Program-made: the position numbers and the translations under genes
The notes under the pieces: model-generated
What the model was told of the DNA's origin: nothing
Databases searched by the model: none
Seen by the model: only the letters and a program-made list of their open reading frames with translations
Part shown: positions 40,000 to 49,307 of the stretch, piece after piece
Layout: each line of letters starts with the position of its first letter
How positions within the stretch are numbered: position 1 is the stretch's first letter
Assembly: GCA_964567485.1 (NCBI GenBank)
Contig: CAZMMX010000013.1
Span: 1-64,000 of the forward strand
From: UBA1413 sp964567485
Lineage (GTDB): Bacteria; Bacteroidota; Bacteroidia; Bacteroidales; Prolixibacteraceae
Direction of reading: 5' to 3'
DNA length: 64,000 bases

Positions 40000-42225
40000 T
40001 TATTTCTGCACGAACTTCAGTTTTCCCCCCTTTTGAATCTGGTCATGGTTCAAAACCGGGGGAATTTCCGTGCCATTGAAGGTGACCCTGGTGAAGGGTT
40101 CATCGGGTTGGGAGCGACTGGCCTCGATGGTCAGGGGAGTTCCTTTTCCTTCCATAGCAGTGTGAAGCCGCACCCTGGGGAAGAGAGGGGCTCCCAGCTG
40201 AAACTCATTGCTGCCGGGGCACACGGGGTAAAAGCCCATGGCCGAGAAAACATACCAGGCCGACAGTTGTCCGGCGTCATCATTCCCGGCCAGTCCCCCG
40301 GGGTCGTCGGTGAAATTACGGCGCATCAGCGAGGTCACGGCTTCCTGGGTCTTGGACCATTCTCCGGAATAGTTGAAGAGATAGGGGACATGGTAAACAG
40401 GGGAGTGCCCCAGGTGGAAGCTTCCGCCCGTAAGAAAGGTTTCCAATTTTCGGTTGAAGGATTCTTCTCCCCCCATCAGGGCGATGAGTCCGGGGATATC
40501 GTGGGGCACCGCCCAGGAGGCTTGCTGAGGTGTGGTCTCTGAAAGCCAGGGCATATTTCCGGATTCGCTGAATTCTTGGGTAAAGGAGCCATCGGCATAT
40601 TTTCCTGAGAACCATCCTCTGGCGGGGTCGTAGAGAAGGCTGTAATTCTGGGCCCTCAGCAGCAGAGCCTCTTCGTCCTCCTTTTTATCGAGCAGGCCTG
40701 CCACCTGTGCGGTCACCCAGTCGCCAACGGCATATTCGAGACTTCGGGAAACCTGCCCTTCAGGGGCAAAGGCGCAAGGGACGGCATCTTCCAGGGGGAT
40801 GTATCCCAGCTGTAGATAACTCCCGGGGGAGCGTCTTCCCATTCCGCGGGCATATTCTCCGGGGGTGGCGGTGGTTTCAAAACAGTTCTTTCGCAGGAAT
40901 TCCCAGGCTTTTTCCCTGTCGGTGACCACGCCTTTCATCAGGGCGTCGCCAACGATGATGGAGGCGTAATCGCCCAGGGATGCCGTATGGTGTTGGTGCC
41001 GTATGGGGGAGGAGGGAAGCCATCCTCCTGGTTGGGCCATGGCGATCAGCGAAGTGACCATGTCGCGGTATTCCCGTGGGGCAATCAGGCTTAGCAGAGG
41101 CATCTGGGCACGGTGGGTATCCCAGGCGGCAAAATCGGTATAAAAGTCAAACCCTTCGGCATGCCGAACCAGGCTGTCGCCGTCAAACCCGGGATAGGAA
41201 CCGTCGGCATCACTGAAAAGACGGGGATGGAGACAGCTGTGATAGAGAGCCGTATAGAAGATGTTGCGCTCCTGCGGCGTGCCTCCCTCCACCTCGATTC
41301 GTCCCAGTAACTCCTCCCAGGTGGCTTCCAGGGTTTCCCTGGTGGTGTCGAAGTCCCAGCCGGGAATCTCCGCCTCCATATTTTTGCGGGCCTCCTCAAT
41401 GCTGGTAAATGAGGTGCCGACCCTGATGCGGGTTATCTGGTCAGGGTTCAGCTTCAGCATGACAAAACCGCCCATGGCCTCCTCTCCTGTAACGGTGGTC
41501 TCCCCGCGATGATAGTCACTTCCGGCATAGGTGCCGTAACTCTCAAATTCACTGTCGAAGCTGATGACCACATGTCCGCTGAACCCTGCCGATTCCCCCT
41601 CACGGCCGAAGATTCCGCGGACCGGATTGCTGGCCACAATTTCATTGTGCCCGGGAATGATCTCCAGGAAGCCTTCGCCATGGTCATTGTTGACGTCGAT
41701 GACGACCATGGCATCATTGGGATTAAGCCAGGAAATCCTGAAAAAGCCACACCGGCGGGTGGCGGTGATCTCGGTGATCAGTTCATAGAGAGGCATGTGC
41801 ACGGCGCTGTAGCCGGGAGAGTGGCGGTCATTATCGAAGAAATAAGCCGCTTTTCGTGATGACGGCTGAAGGGTAAACTGCCCTGACACCGGGGAAAGGG
41901 TGAAACTCCCGTAATCGCTGAGACAGCCGCCGCTCATCCAGTGGGAGATGCGGAATCCCTCGGCCATTCCGTCAAGGAAATAAAAGGGAGCCACACAGGG
42001 AGTCTCCTTGCTGCGGGTCTGAAGGGTCCACTGCGTCATCCCGAAGGGTGCCGTCACCGCAGGAATGGTCTGCCCCGCGTCGGCATACTGCCCCGGGGCT
42101 CCTCCCTCACGCAGGGAAGGTGCTGTGCCCGTAAGAGGATGCACATACGATAATAACTTCTCACCGCTCTCGTGACGGCAGGCTGCCATCATAATAACGA
42201 GCCCCAGAATGGTCTTTAGTCTCAT
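40000..42225 (-). CDS. GH92 alpha-mannosidase lipoprotein
   Basis: A 741-residue, calcium-dependent exo-alpha-mannosidase-family enzyme, expected at the cell surface or in the periplasm to trim N-glycans. The family motif GLAGNDDAGQLSAWYVFSA near the C-terminus and the N-terminal VHPLTGT and FGMTQW stretches are clear. I start at ATG 42225, opening a lipoprotein signal (MRLKTILGLVIMMAACRH); the longer frame to 42276 would bury it. No susC/susD lies beside it, so it is a stand-alone gene. A TATTTTTG box is 38 bp upstream. Confidence 0.94.
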   Translation of the reverse strand: MRLKTILGLVIMMAACRHESGEKLLSYVHPLTGTAPSLREGGAPGQYADAGQTIPAVTAPFGMTQWTLQTRSKETPCVAPFYFLDGMAEGFRISHWMSGGCLSDYGSFTLSPVSGQFTLQPSSRKAAYFFDNDRHSPGYSAVHMPLYELITEITATRRCGFFRISWLNPNDAMVVIDVNNDHGEGFLEIIPGHNEIVASNPVRGIFGREGESAGFSGHVVISFDSEFESYGTYAGSDYHRGETTVTGEEAMGGFVMLKLNPDQITRIRVGTSFTSIEEARKNMEAEIPGWDFDTTRETLEATWEELLGRIEVEGGTPQERNIFYTALYHSCLHPRLFSDADGSYPGFDGDSLVRHAEGFDFYTDFAAWDTHRAQMPLLSLIAPREYRDMVTSLIAMAQPGGWLPSSPIRHQHHTASLGDYASIIVGDALMKGVVTDREKAWEFLRKNCFETTATPGEYARGMGRRSPGSYLQLGYIPLEDAVPCAFAPEGQVSRSLEYAVGDWVTAQVAGLLDKKEDEEALLLRAQNYSLLYDPARGWFSGKYADGSFTQEFSESGNMPWLSETTPQQASWAVPHDIPGLIALMGGEESFNRKLETFLTGGSFHLGHSPVYHVPYLFNYSGEWSKTQEAVTSLMRRNFTDDPGGLAGNDDAGQLSAWYVFSAMGFYPVCPGSNEFQLGAPLFPRVRLHTAMEGKGTPLTIEASRSQPDEPFTRVTFNGTEIPPVLNHDQIQKGGKLKFVQK

Positions 42226-42262
42226 AAGCTGAAAATTAGGCATGGTCTTGATGTGAACAAGG

Positions 42263-42270
42263 CAAAAATA
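42263..42270 (-). promoter_or_regulatory. -7 box candidate for GH92
   Basis: Minus-strand TATTTTTG; expected transcription start near 42256, about 30 bp before the chosen ATG. It lies inside the longer alternative reading frame and argues against that start. Confidence 0.45.
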
Positions 42271-42406
42271 GTCCAATTAACGATTTCCGGCAGGAGAGGA
42301 TAGAAAATTCTGACCAGGAGTTTGAAAAAACAACGGAATGCGTTAAATTTCATCACAGGCAGCCATTGCCAACCCCGGCTTCTGCTTCTGAAAGAGAGGA
42401 ATCCTT

Positions 42407-42414
42407 TATCTTTG
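42407..42414 (+). promoter_or_regulatory. -7 box candidate for fabD
   Basis: TATCTTTG, 25 bp ahead of the fabD ATG. -33 element unclear. Confidence 0.4.
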
Positions 42415-42439
42415 CCATGAAACAAATAATGAAAAAAGG

Positions 42440-43330
42440 ATGAAGGCATTTGTTTTTCCCGGCCAGGGAGCGCAGTATCCCGGAATGGGCAAAGATTTAT
42501 ATGATCATTCACCCGTTGCCCGTGAGATGTTTGAGACGGCTGATGAACTACTGGGGTTTCGCATTACGGACATTATGTTTGAAGGTACGGTCGACGATCT
42601 GAAACAGACCAGGGTGACCCAGCCTGCCATATTTCTGCACAGTGTGATTCTGTCCAGGGTGATGGATGGTTTTCTTCCCGACATGGTGGCTGGCCATTCG
42701 CTGGGGGAGTTTTCAGCCCTTACGGCTGTCGGGGCCCTCACTTTCGAGGATGGGCTTATGCTGGTTCACAAGCGGGCCCTGGCGATGCAGAAGGCCTGTG
42801 ACCTGATGCCCTCGGGCATGGCCGCCGTGGTGGGACTCGACGACGACACCATTGCTGAAGTGTGTGCCTCGATCGACGATGTCATCGTTCCCGCCAATTT
42901 CAATTGTCCGGGACAAGTGGTGATATCGGGTACCCTTTCCGGCATTGACAGGGCATGTGAACTGCTCCCCGCCCGTGGGGCTAAGAGGGTACTTAAACTC
43001 GTGGTGGGAGGAGCCTTCCACTCTCCCCTGATGGAACCGGCCCACGACGAACTGGCGGAAGCTATCAGGTCGGTCCGTTTTAACACCCCGGGGTGCCCCG
43101 TTTACCAAAATGTCACCGCCCTTCCGACAACCGACCCTGAAACCATCAGGCATAACCTCGTCAGCCAACTGACCTCTCCGGTGTTATGGACCCGTTCCGT
43201 ACAGAATATGGTGAAAGACGGGGCCGGCTATTTCATGGAGGTAGGCCCCGGAAAGGTCCTTCAGGGAATGGTGAAGAAAATCACTCCTGACGCCGTAGTC
43301 GAAGGTATCGAAACGGTCGTCACCCCATAA
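42440..43330 (+). CDS. fabD: malonyl-CoA:ACP transacylase
   Basis: Transfers malonyl from CoA to acyl carrier protein for fatty acid synthesis. The 296-residue protein has the oxyanion motif PGQGAQYPGMG (7-17), nucleophile Ser87 in GHSLGE, Arg112 in HKRALAMQ for the malonyl carboxylate, and catalytic His194 in GAFHSPLM. It stands alone rather than in a fab cluster, which is common in Bacteroidota, and converges with the sigma-54 regulator gene. Confidence 0.96.
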   Translation: MKAFVFPGQGAQYPGMGKDLYDHSPVAREMFETADELLGFRITDIMFEGTVDDLKQTRVTQPAIFLHSVILSRVMDGFLPDMVAGHSLGEFSALTAVGALTFEDGLMLVHKRALAMQKACDLMPSGMAAVVGLDDDTIAEVCASIDDVIVPANFNCPGQVVISGTLSGIDRACELLPARGAKRVLKLVVGGAFHSPLMEPAHDELAEAIRSVRFNTPGCPVYQNVTALPTTDPETIRHNLVSQLTSPVLWTRSVQNMVKDGAGYFMEVGPGKVLQGMVKKITPDAVVEGIETVVTP

Positions 43331-43390
43331 CCATGACGCATCAGTGATTTGCAGAATTGTGGGGATAAGTGGCGGTCCCCGAAAGGGGCG

Positions 43391-44767
43391 TTACGCCGTG
43401 ACTTTCTCGTTCTGACCGTTGAGCTGCAGAAACCTGTAAATCGTCGATTTCCCGATGCCGAGTTTGCTGGAAACCAGCTTCACGTTTTGGTTGTACTTCA
43501 CCAGATAGTGACTGATGATGTCACTGGTGTATTCCTCCAGGGTTTTTTCTTCAGATAAAAGGTTGATGGAGGTTCCGTTGAGGGTGAACTGGAAATGCTC
43601 CCGGTCGATGACATTGGCCGTACTCAGCACGCAGGCCAGCTCGGTGAGGGCTTTCAATTCCCTGATATTCCCGGGGAAGGTGTACCCCAGGAGCGCCTCC
43701 TTGGCTGACGAAGTCAGGGTTTTGGCATCCATGCCGTTTTCGCGGCAGAACTCATCGGCGAAATACTTGGCCAGCATGATTACGTCATTTCCTCTTTCCC
43801 GCAATGGGGGCAGGTGAATCGGTAATCCCAGCAGACGGTAATAGAGGTCCTGCCGGAATTTATGGTCGTTGACCAGGTGCTCCAGATTTTTATGGGTGGC
43901 CGTGATGATGCGCACATCAAGGGGAATCACCTGGTTCCCTCCCAGGCGGGTAAGCTCCCGCTCCTGGATCACCCTGAGAAGCTTGGCCTGAAGACTCAGG
44001 TCAAGGTCGGCAATCTCATCGAGGAAAAGGGTACCCCCGTTCGCCTGCTCGAATTTGCCGATTTTGCGCGAATCGGCTCCCGTAAATGCCCCCTTCTCAT
44101 GCCCAAATAACTCACTCTCGATGAGCCCTTCGGGAATCGCCGAAACATTGACGGCCACAAAAGGCTGGCTCTTGCGCCTCGAATTGAAGTGGATCCCCTT
44201 GGCCACCAGCTCCTTGCCCGTACCCGTCTCCCCCGTGACCGACACCGAAATATTCGTGGTCGTCGCCTTTTCCATCAGGGAAAAGATACGCTCGATCTGC
44301 CGGCTGTTCCCCTTGATCAGCTTCCTGAAATCATATTTCTCATGGATGGCATGCTTCAAGGTTTCATTCTCACTGCGCAACTGATCGGAACTGTATATGT
44401 TCTTTACCGTGTGGAACAGCCGTTCCCGGGTATCGGGGCCCTTGACAATGTAATCATAAGCCCCTGCCTTCAGAAGCTTCACCGCCGTCTCAATCTCATC
44501 CTGCCCCGAAATGATAATGACATGCACCGCAGGATCCAGATTCAGCAGGGCTGTCAGCATCTCATCCCCTCCGATGTCGGGTAAACGGTAATCAAGGGTG
44601 ATCACTGCAGGCCTCTGGTACATGTGGGCCAGACAACTACGGCCCGAATGAAAGACAGAAATCTCAAACTGGCTGTTTTCCAGCTGCTTCTTCAGTACTT
44701 TGGCATACAACTCATTGTCTTCAACAATAAAAATTCTGTATTTACTTTTTTCTTGAGGGGCATCCAT
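43391..44767 (-). CDS. sigma-54-dependent response regulator, NtrC family
   Basis: A 458-residue transcription activator: receiver domain (phospho-acceptor Asp59 in VITLDYRLPD), AAA+ domain with Walker A GETGTGKE, the sigma-54 contact loop GAFTGA and Walker B GGTLFLDEIADL, then a C-terminal Fis-type helix-turn-helix (VSSKLGIGKSTIYRFLQ). It should activate RpoN promoters once phosphorylated. No histidine kinase is adjacent, so it is an orphan here and its target genes cannot be named. Confidence 0.94.
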   Translation of the reverse strand: MDAPQEKSKYRIFIVEDNELYAKVLKKQLENSQFEISVFHSGRSCLAHMYQRPAVITLDYRLPDIGGDEMLTALLNLDPAVHVIIISGQDEIETAVKLLKAGAYDYIVKGPDTRERLFHTVKNIYSSDQLRSENETLKHAIHEKYDFRKLIKGNSRQIERIFSLMEKATTTNISVSVTGETGTGKELVAKGIHFNSRRKSQPFVAVNVSAIPEGLIESELFGHEKGAFTGADSRKIGKFEQANGGTLFLDEIADLDLSLQAKLLRVIQERELTRLGGNQVIPLDVRIITATHKNLEHLVNDHKFRQDLYYRLLGLPIHLPPLRERGNDVIMLAKYFADEFCRENGMDAKTLTSSAKEALLGYTFPGNIRELKALTELACVLSTANVIDREHFQFTLNGTSINLLSEEKTLEEYTSDIISHYLVKYNQNVKLVSSKLGIGKSTIYRFLQLNGQNEKVTA

Positions 44768-45002
44768 AAAGCTATATTTTAGTCTTGTGTCATTACATCT
44801 GTCTGCTGCGCGTCCGGCAATACAGATGTGTGGTTTACAAGCCTAAAGATACGACTTTTTCCCAAAATGGGAAGAATTTTACGTAAATTTTTTCATTTTT
44901 GGAATCGACTGATTTTCAAGAGTTTAGTGGTATCGGCATGTGCCGGCTGTTCAGGAAAGGGCAAAAATCAGCTTTCCTGGGGGGTATAGGGTCAGTGATA
45001 GG

Positions 45003-45788
45003 TTATAATGTACTAATATTTCCCTCCATGAAGGTGACGGCCTTGCCGCCGATTTTCACGCGGTCGCCGTGGTCTTCACAACGCATGGTTCCCCCGCGGT
45101 GGGAGACCTGGATGGCCTGAAGTTCCTTTTTGCCGAGTCTTGCCGACCAGTAGGGGATCAGAGCAGTGTGGGCCGACCCTGTTGCCGGGTCTTCGTTGAT
45201 CCCCATGGCCGGGGCAAAAAAGCGGCTGACAAAGTCCACCCCGTCGCCGGGAGCAGTCACGATAATTCCCAGATAGGGAAGCCTGACCAATCCGGGAAAG
45301 TCGGGGACAATGCGGCGCACCTCGGCCTCATTCTTATAAACGGCCAGCAGATATTTTCCGGCATGGTGCACTTCTATGGGGCGTAACCCCAAACTAGCGG
45401 TCAGTCCCTGGGGTGTCGGATGAACCTTCAGCGGAGAGACGGGAAAATCCATATAGAGAAGGCCATTTTTCCGGACTACGGTCAGATCTCCACTCAGGGT
45501 TTTGAAGACGATCACGTCGCCGCCATACTGCATATGGGTGAAGAGAATATGGGCTGTGGCCAGGGTGGCATGCCCGCAGAGACTCACCTCGGTCGATGGG
45601 GTAAACCACCGGAGATGAAAACAATCCTCCCCGGGAATGTAGAAGGCGGTTTCTGAAAGGTTGTTCTCTAACGCTATCTTCTGCATCAGATCGTCGGAAA
45701 GCCACTTCTCTAGGGGAATCACAGCAGCGGGGTTTCCGCTGAAGAGTTCATCCGTGAAGGCGTCGGCCTGGAAAATTCGGAGTCTCAT
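45003..45788 (-). CDS. PhzF-family isomerase/epimerase
   Basis: A 261-residue protein with the PhzF diaminopimelate-epimerase-like fold. The N-terminal MRLRIFQADAFTDELFSGNP and the catalytic Glu46 in NNLSETAFY are typical, as is the CGHATLA motif of the first half. Substrate is unknown for most members; phenazine synthesis is not suggested because no phz genes are near. It lies 89 bp downstream of the TonB receptor on the same strand. Confidence 0.92.
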   Translation of the reverse strand: MRLRIFQADAFTDELFSGNPAAVIPLEKWLSDDLMQKIALENNLSETAFYIPGEDCFHLRWFTPSTEVSLCGHATLATAHILFTHMQYGGDVIVFKTLSGDLTVVRKNGLLYMDFPVSPLKVHPTPQGLTASLGLRPIEVHHAGKYLLAVYKNEAEVRRIVPDFPGLVRLPYLGIIVTAPGDGVDFVSRFFAPAMGINEDPATGSAHTALIPYWSARLGKKELQAIQVSHRGGTMRCEDHGDRVKIGGKAVTFMEGNISTL

Positions 45789-45877
45789 CGGTGGTTATTA
45801 TTATGTCCCGTAAATATACAAACGGGGCGTCCATTTCCAACGGCAGAAGTGCAAAAAAGGGAGACGGAAAAATGAGA

Positions 45878-48295
45878 TCAGAAAGTAAGGGAGAGTTTCA
45901 GGTTGATTTTCCGGGAGGTGAGGTAGTTGGGGACGGCAAACATGTCGCCGTAGCTGCTCGACACCCAGAAATAGGAGACTGTGTTATTGATGTTTAGCAG
46001 GTTGAAGACTTCGAGGCTGAGGGAAAGGTCCCTGAAGTTGCGGAGCCACCGGTTGGCCGATGGTCTGCTTTCGCTGATCAGCACCTTGGAAACCCCCATG
46101 TCTATTCTTCTGTAGGGGGGCATCCTGAAGATATCCTGGAACCTCTCGGAGTTGGGAGGTCCTGTGGGCAGACGAGATCCATAATACCCTGCCAGGTGCA
46201 TCTTCCAGGAGGGATTTCCGGGAAGATAGTCCTGGAAGAGAAGGCTGAAGTTCACACGCTGGTCGGTAGGACGGGGAAGGTATCCGTATCCGTCGCCGGC
46301 AATGTTCTCGCGGGTCTGCATCAGCGACAGACTGGCCCATGACTGCACGCCGCTCACAAATTCACCGTTGATTTTCATGTCGACGCCTGCGGCATATCCC
46401 TCCGACACTTCATCAGAGCGGTACCTGATGCGTACGTTGTCAATCTGGTAAGGCACCAGCCGCGACATGTACTTGTAATAAGCCTCCGAGGTGAACCTGA
46501 AGGGCCGGTTCCATGCCGTAAAGATGTAGTCGCTGCCTGCCAGTACCTGGAAGGAGCGTTGCGCCTTGTTGCCGGTATTGATGGCTCCCGAGGGAGTGAT
46601 CAGCTCCCTGAAGAAGGCCGGTTGATGGTACATTCCCGCCGACAGGCGGAAAGAGACATTGGATTCCCAGGCCGGAAAGAAATTGAAGGTAAAGCGCGGC
46701 GATACCAGGAGCTCCCGGTTAAAATCCCAGTAATGGGCCCTGACTCCTCCCGTGAGATAGAGATCTCCCGACAAAAAGGGAAACTGCCAGGTGTCCTGGA
46801 AGAATCCTGTGATCCGGTTGGTGGAGAGCTTCGCTGTACTGTTCAGGGTATAGTAAAGAAGGACTTCCCGGTCGGAATAGGGCAGCGAGTAGCCTGTGGA
46901 GTCGCGGTAGATCCACTCATTGATGGAATTGTCGATCGACTCATGCTGGATCCCGATTCCCCAGTTCAGCAGATGGCGTTCGCTGTTAAAGGCTCCCCTG
47001 TGGGCGATGCTCATCACGCGGGCATCCAGGGTATTGCGGGCATGGTTCAGGAAAGTACCCACACCCAGGTTGAGAACACTGTCGCCAAACTCCTCCGACG
47101 ACATGTTGCGCTCGAGCTCATTGAGGTAATAGTCCCCCAGGATATCGTAAGTCTCGGCTTCAGAAGCCGAATAGGCAGAGGCGATAAATTTGAAATTCAG
47201 GTCGTTGGAGGGGTGAAGATTAACGGTCAGGGCGCCCAGAAAGGTTCTGTAGCGGTCTTCCTCGCTCCCCTCGAAATAGATCTTGGTATTCAGAGGGGTT
47301 TGCCAGGTGCCGAAGGTGGTCTCCCTGGTCTGGGGAATGAAACGGTAGATGTTCTCCGCGATATTTCCGAGAAAGGAGATGTCGAGCCGGTCGTTAAGCC
47401 GGTAGGTGATGTGGGTCTGCAGGTCGACGAAGCGGGGATCATATTCTCCCTGCTCATCGAGGGTTCCCAACAGGTACCTGTTACTCTTGTACCGGACTCC
47501 TGTAATGTGTGACAGCCTTCCCTTCAGGGCCACATCCTCGATATGGAAAGAGCCCCCCAGAAGGCTGGCCGATGCCGAACCCCTGAAATCAGAAGGCCTC
47601 CGATATTTGATGTCGAGAACACTCGACATCTTGTCCCCGTATTTTGACTGGAATCCTCCTGCTGAAAACTCGATCGACGACACCAAATCGCTGTTGATGA
47701 AACTCAGTCCTTCCTGTTGTCCCGATCTGATCAGAAAAGGACGGTAAATCTCCACATCGTTGACATAAACGAGGTTCTCGTCGAAGTTACCCCCGCGTAC
47801 CGAATACTGGGAACTCAGTTCATTATTGGAGGAGACCCCGGGCAGGGTTTTGATCAGGGCTTCCACCGATCCGCTGCCTGACACCGGAAGATTATTGATC
47901 ATCTGAGGGTCGATGCGCTCTATGGTTCCCCTGTTTTTGCGGGTTTCGGTGATTCTGACCTCTCCGATCTCCTCGGTAAGCTCTTCCATCACCACGTCGA
48001 TGGTGAGCCTCTCCTCAATGGCTGCCGTGACCGTCCGTTCCACAGGCCTATACCCGATGGCTGAGAAGACCACGGTGACTTCGCGACGCGCAGGAATGCG
48101 CAGCAGGTATTCTCCCCTCCGGCTGGTGGTGGTACCTATGGGATAATTGCGCAACGAGACGTTGACCAGCTCCAGGGGAGCACCCTCCTTCCCCGTGACC
48201 TTCCCCGTGAGGGTGGCATTGCTGCCCTGTCCCCGGGCCCCCCAGGCGACCATTCCTGTCAGTAACCATAAAAGAGTGAAGGTTTTGAAATTCAT
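45878..48295 (-). CDS. TonB-dependent outer-membrane receptor
   Basis: An 805-residue outer-membrane protein: signal peptide (to about 22), a carboxypeptidase-regulatory-like beta-sandwich (about 28-105), a plug domain (about 115-240, with QYSVRGGNFDENLVYV) and a beta-barrel ending in a Phe (LKLSLTF). It imports a substrate using TonB energy. It lacks a SusD partner, so a glycan substrate is not implied; neighbours do not reveal the ligand. A TAGATTTG box ends 6 bp before its ATG. Confidence 0.93.
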   Translation of the reverse strand: MNFKTFTLLWLLTGMVAWGARGQGSNATLTGKVTGKEGAPLELVNVSLRNYPIGTTTSRRGEYLLRIPARREVTVVFSAIGYRPVERTVTAAIEERLTIDVVMEELTEEIGEVRITETRKNRGTIERIDPQMINNLPVSGSGSVEALIKTLPGVSSNNELSSQYSVRGGNFDENLVYVNDVEIYRPFLIRSGQQEGLSFINSDLVSSIEFSAGGFQSKYGDKMSSVLDIKYRRPSDFRGSASASLLGGSFHIEDVALKGRLSHITGVRYKSNRYLLGTLDEQGEYDPRFVDLQTHITYRLNDRLDISFLGNIAENIYRFIPQTRETTFGTWQTPLNTKIYFEGSEEDRYRTFLGALTVNLHPSNDLNFKFIASAYSASEAETYDILGDYYLNELERNMSSEEFGDSVLNLGVGTFLNHARNTLDARVMSIAHRGAFNSERHLLNWGIGIQHESIDNSINEWIYRDSTGYSLPYSDREVLLYYTLNSTAKLSTNRITGFFQDTWQFPFLSGDLYLTGGVRAHYWDFNRELLVSPRFTFNFFPAWESNVSFRLSAGMYHQPAFFRELITPSGAINTGNKAQRSFQVLAGSDYIFTAWNRPFRFTSEAYYKYMSRLVPYQIDNVRIRYRSDEVSEGYAAGVDMKINGEFVSGVQSWASLSLMQTRENIAGDGYGYLPRPTDQRVNFSLLFQDYLPGNPSWKMHLAGYYGSRLPTGPPNSERFQDIFRMPPYRRIDMGVSKVLISESRPSANRWLRNFRDLSLSLEVFNLLNINNTVSYFWVSSSYGDMFAVPNYLTSRKINLKLSLTF

Positions 48296-48300
48296 GTTGG

Positions 48301-48308
48301 CAAATCTA
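48301..48308 (-). promoter_or_regulatory. -7-like box abutting the TonB receptor start
   Basis: Minus-strand TAGATTTG whose last base is 6 bp before the ATG at 48295, the same spacing as at 18051-18058. A transcript from it would be leaderless or nearly so. Confidence 0.3.
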
Positions 48309-48362
48309 AGTGGAGCTCTTCAATTAACCATGACAAAAGGGAATTATTGTTTACCACGGGAA

Positions 48363-49088
48363 TTACTTTCTTACCGTAATGTGAAAACAGCGCTCTTTTT
48401 TTTCGGTGACCACCACCAGTTTCTTCTCCTGGCGCAGTTCCCCGATGGTTTCCGAGAGCAGATGCAGGGCGGCGCCGTCGGCCACGCTCCTTTCCCCTCC
48501 CAAAAAATTCTTTTTTGTCAGGCTTTTATAAGTGATGTCGAAAGTCGTCCCGTAGAGATGGGCCGATTGGGTGGTGGCATTTCCGTTGGATCTGCGGAGC
48601 CGCTTCTGGCTATCAGGGGTTCGCAGGAGTGAGGTGACCTTGAAGTGGTACTCCGGCATTTCTTTCTCTTTCAGTTTTTTGCGGAACCGTTTTCCGATTT
48701 CGTCAAGAAGAGCCGAGGCCTCGGGAATCAGGTAAGGGTAGGAGTGGGTCAGGTGAGCCACCACATAATACCTGTTGTCTTTAACCACAACCAGCCTGCC
48801 CTGGTCTGCCAGCTTCTCAGCCTGCTCCCTGGCGTCATCGCCCGCTTTCAGGGGGACGATTCCCCGTGACTTCGCATACCTGAGATGTTCCTTATTGAGA
48901 TCCTTGAAATACGCGACCTGCGCAGGTCCGTGGCTCTTGCCGTCGGAATTACCGGCTATCCTGAACACCGGCGGTAATATCACCACCATCAACAGGACAA
49001 AACCAACGCCCCATAAAAACCTGCGGACCGGCTTCTTCAGCTTCCTCCTCTTACCTCCCGGGGCGGGCGTGCGGGTGAGTGCATTCAT
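48363..49088 (-). CDS. DUF5715/M15-like envelope protein
   Basis: A 241-residue protein with one N-terminal membrane helix (about 23-40) and an extracytoplasmic domain resembling M15 D,D-carboxypeptidases. SAHLYGTTFD (175-184) matches the SxHxxGxAxD zinc motif and CFHITV (His236) fits the second zinc His. It may cut or bind peptidoglycan peptides. I use ATG 49088, with an AAAGGA site upstream, because the longer frame to 49202 adds an implausible Lys-rich N-terminus. The TonB receptor gene follows 67 bp downstream. Confidence 0.8.
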   Translation of the reverse strand: MNALTRTPAPGGKRRKLKKPVRRFLWGVGFVLLMVVILPPVFRIAGNSDGKSHGPAQVAYFKDLNKEHLRYAKSRGIVPLKAGDDAREQAEKLADQGRLVVVKDNRYYVVAHLTHSYPYLIPEASALLDEIGKRFRKKLKEKEMPEYHFKVTSLLRTPDSQKRLRRSNGNATTQSAHLYGTTFDITYKSLTKKNFLGGERSVADGAALHLLSETIGELRQEKKLVVVTEKKERCFHITVRK

Positions 49089-49278
49089 TATTAATCTGTC
49101 CTTTTGGTTCTCCTTTTTCTTTTCCCTTTTTCCGGAATTTTCCCAGGGTGAAGACCCTTTCCGGAAACGTACCAAAATAGATAAAATAGACTGCTTCACC
49201 ACATCTCCGAAATGATTTTATGAACAATGAGCTCTTGATTTCCTTGCCTCTCCTGTTTTTGTTACCGCTCAAATTGCC

Positions 49279-49286
49279 TATGTTTG
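49279..49286 (+). promoter_or_regulatory. -7 box for the radical SAM gene
   Basis: TATGTTTG, 21 bp before the ATG at 49308 and overlapping the alternative TTG start at 49284, which it excludes. A TTG lies 17 bp upstream (49259-49261), slightly closer than the usual 19-21. Confidence 0.5.
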
Positions 49287-49307
49287 TTGACAAAGAAGGA
49301 GAGATCC

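Noticed and set aside
45878..48295. Polysaccharide utilisation locus around the TonB receptor
   Set aside because: No SusD-like lipoprotein or glycoside hydrolase adjoins it, and the flanking genes are PhzF and a DUF5715 protein.
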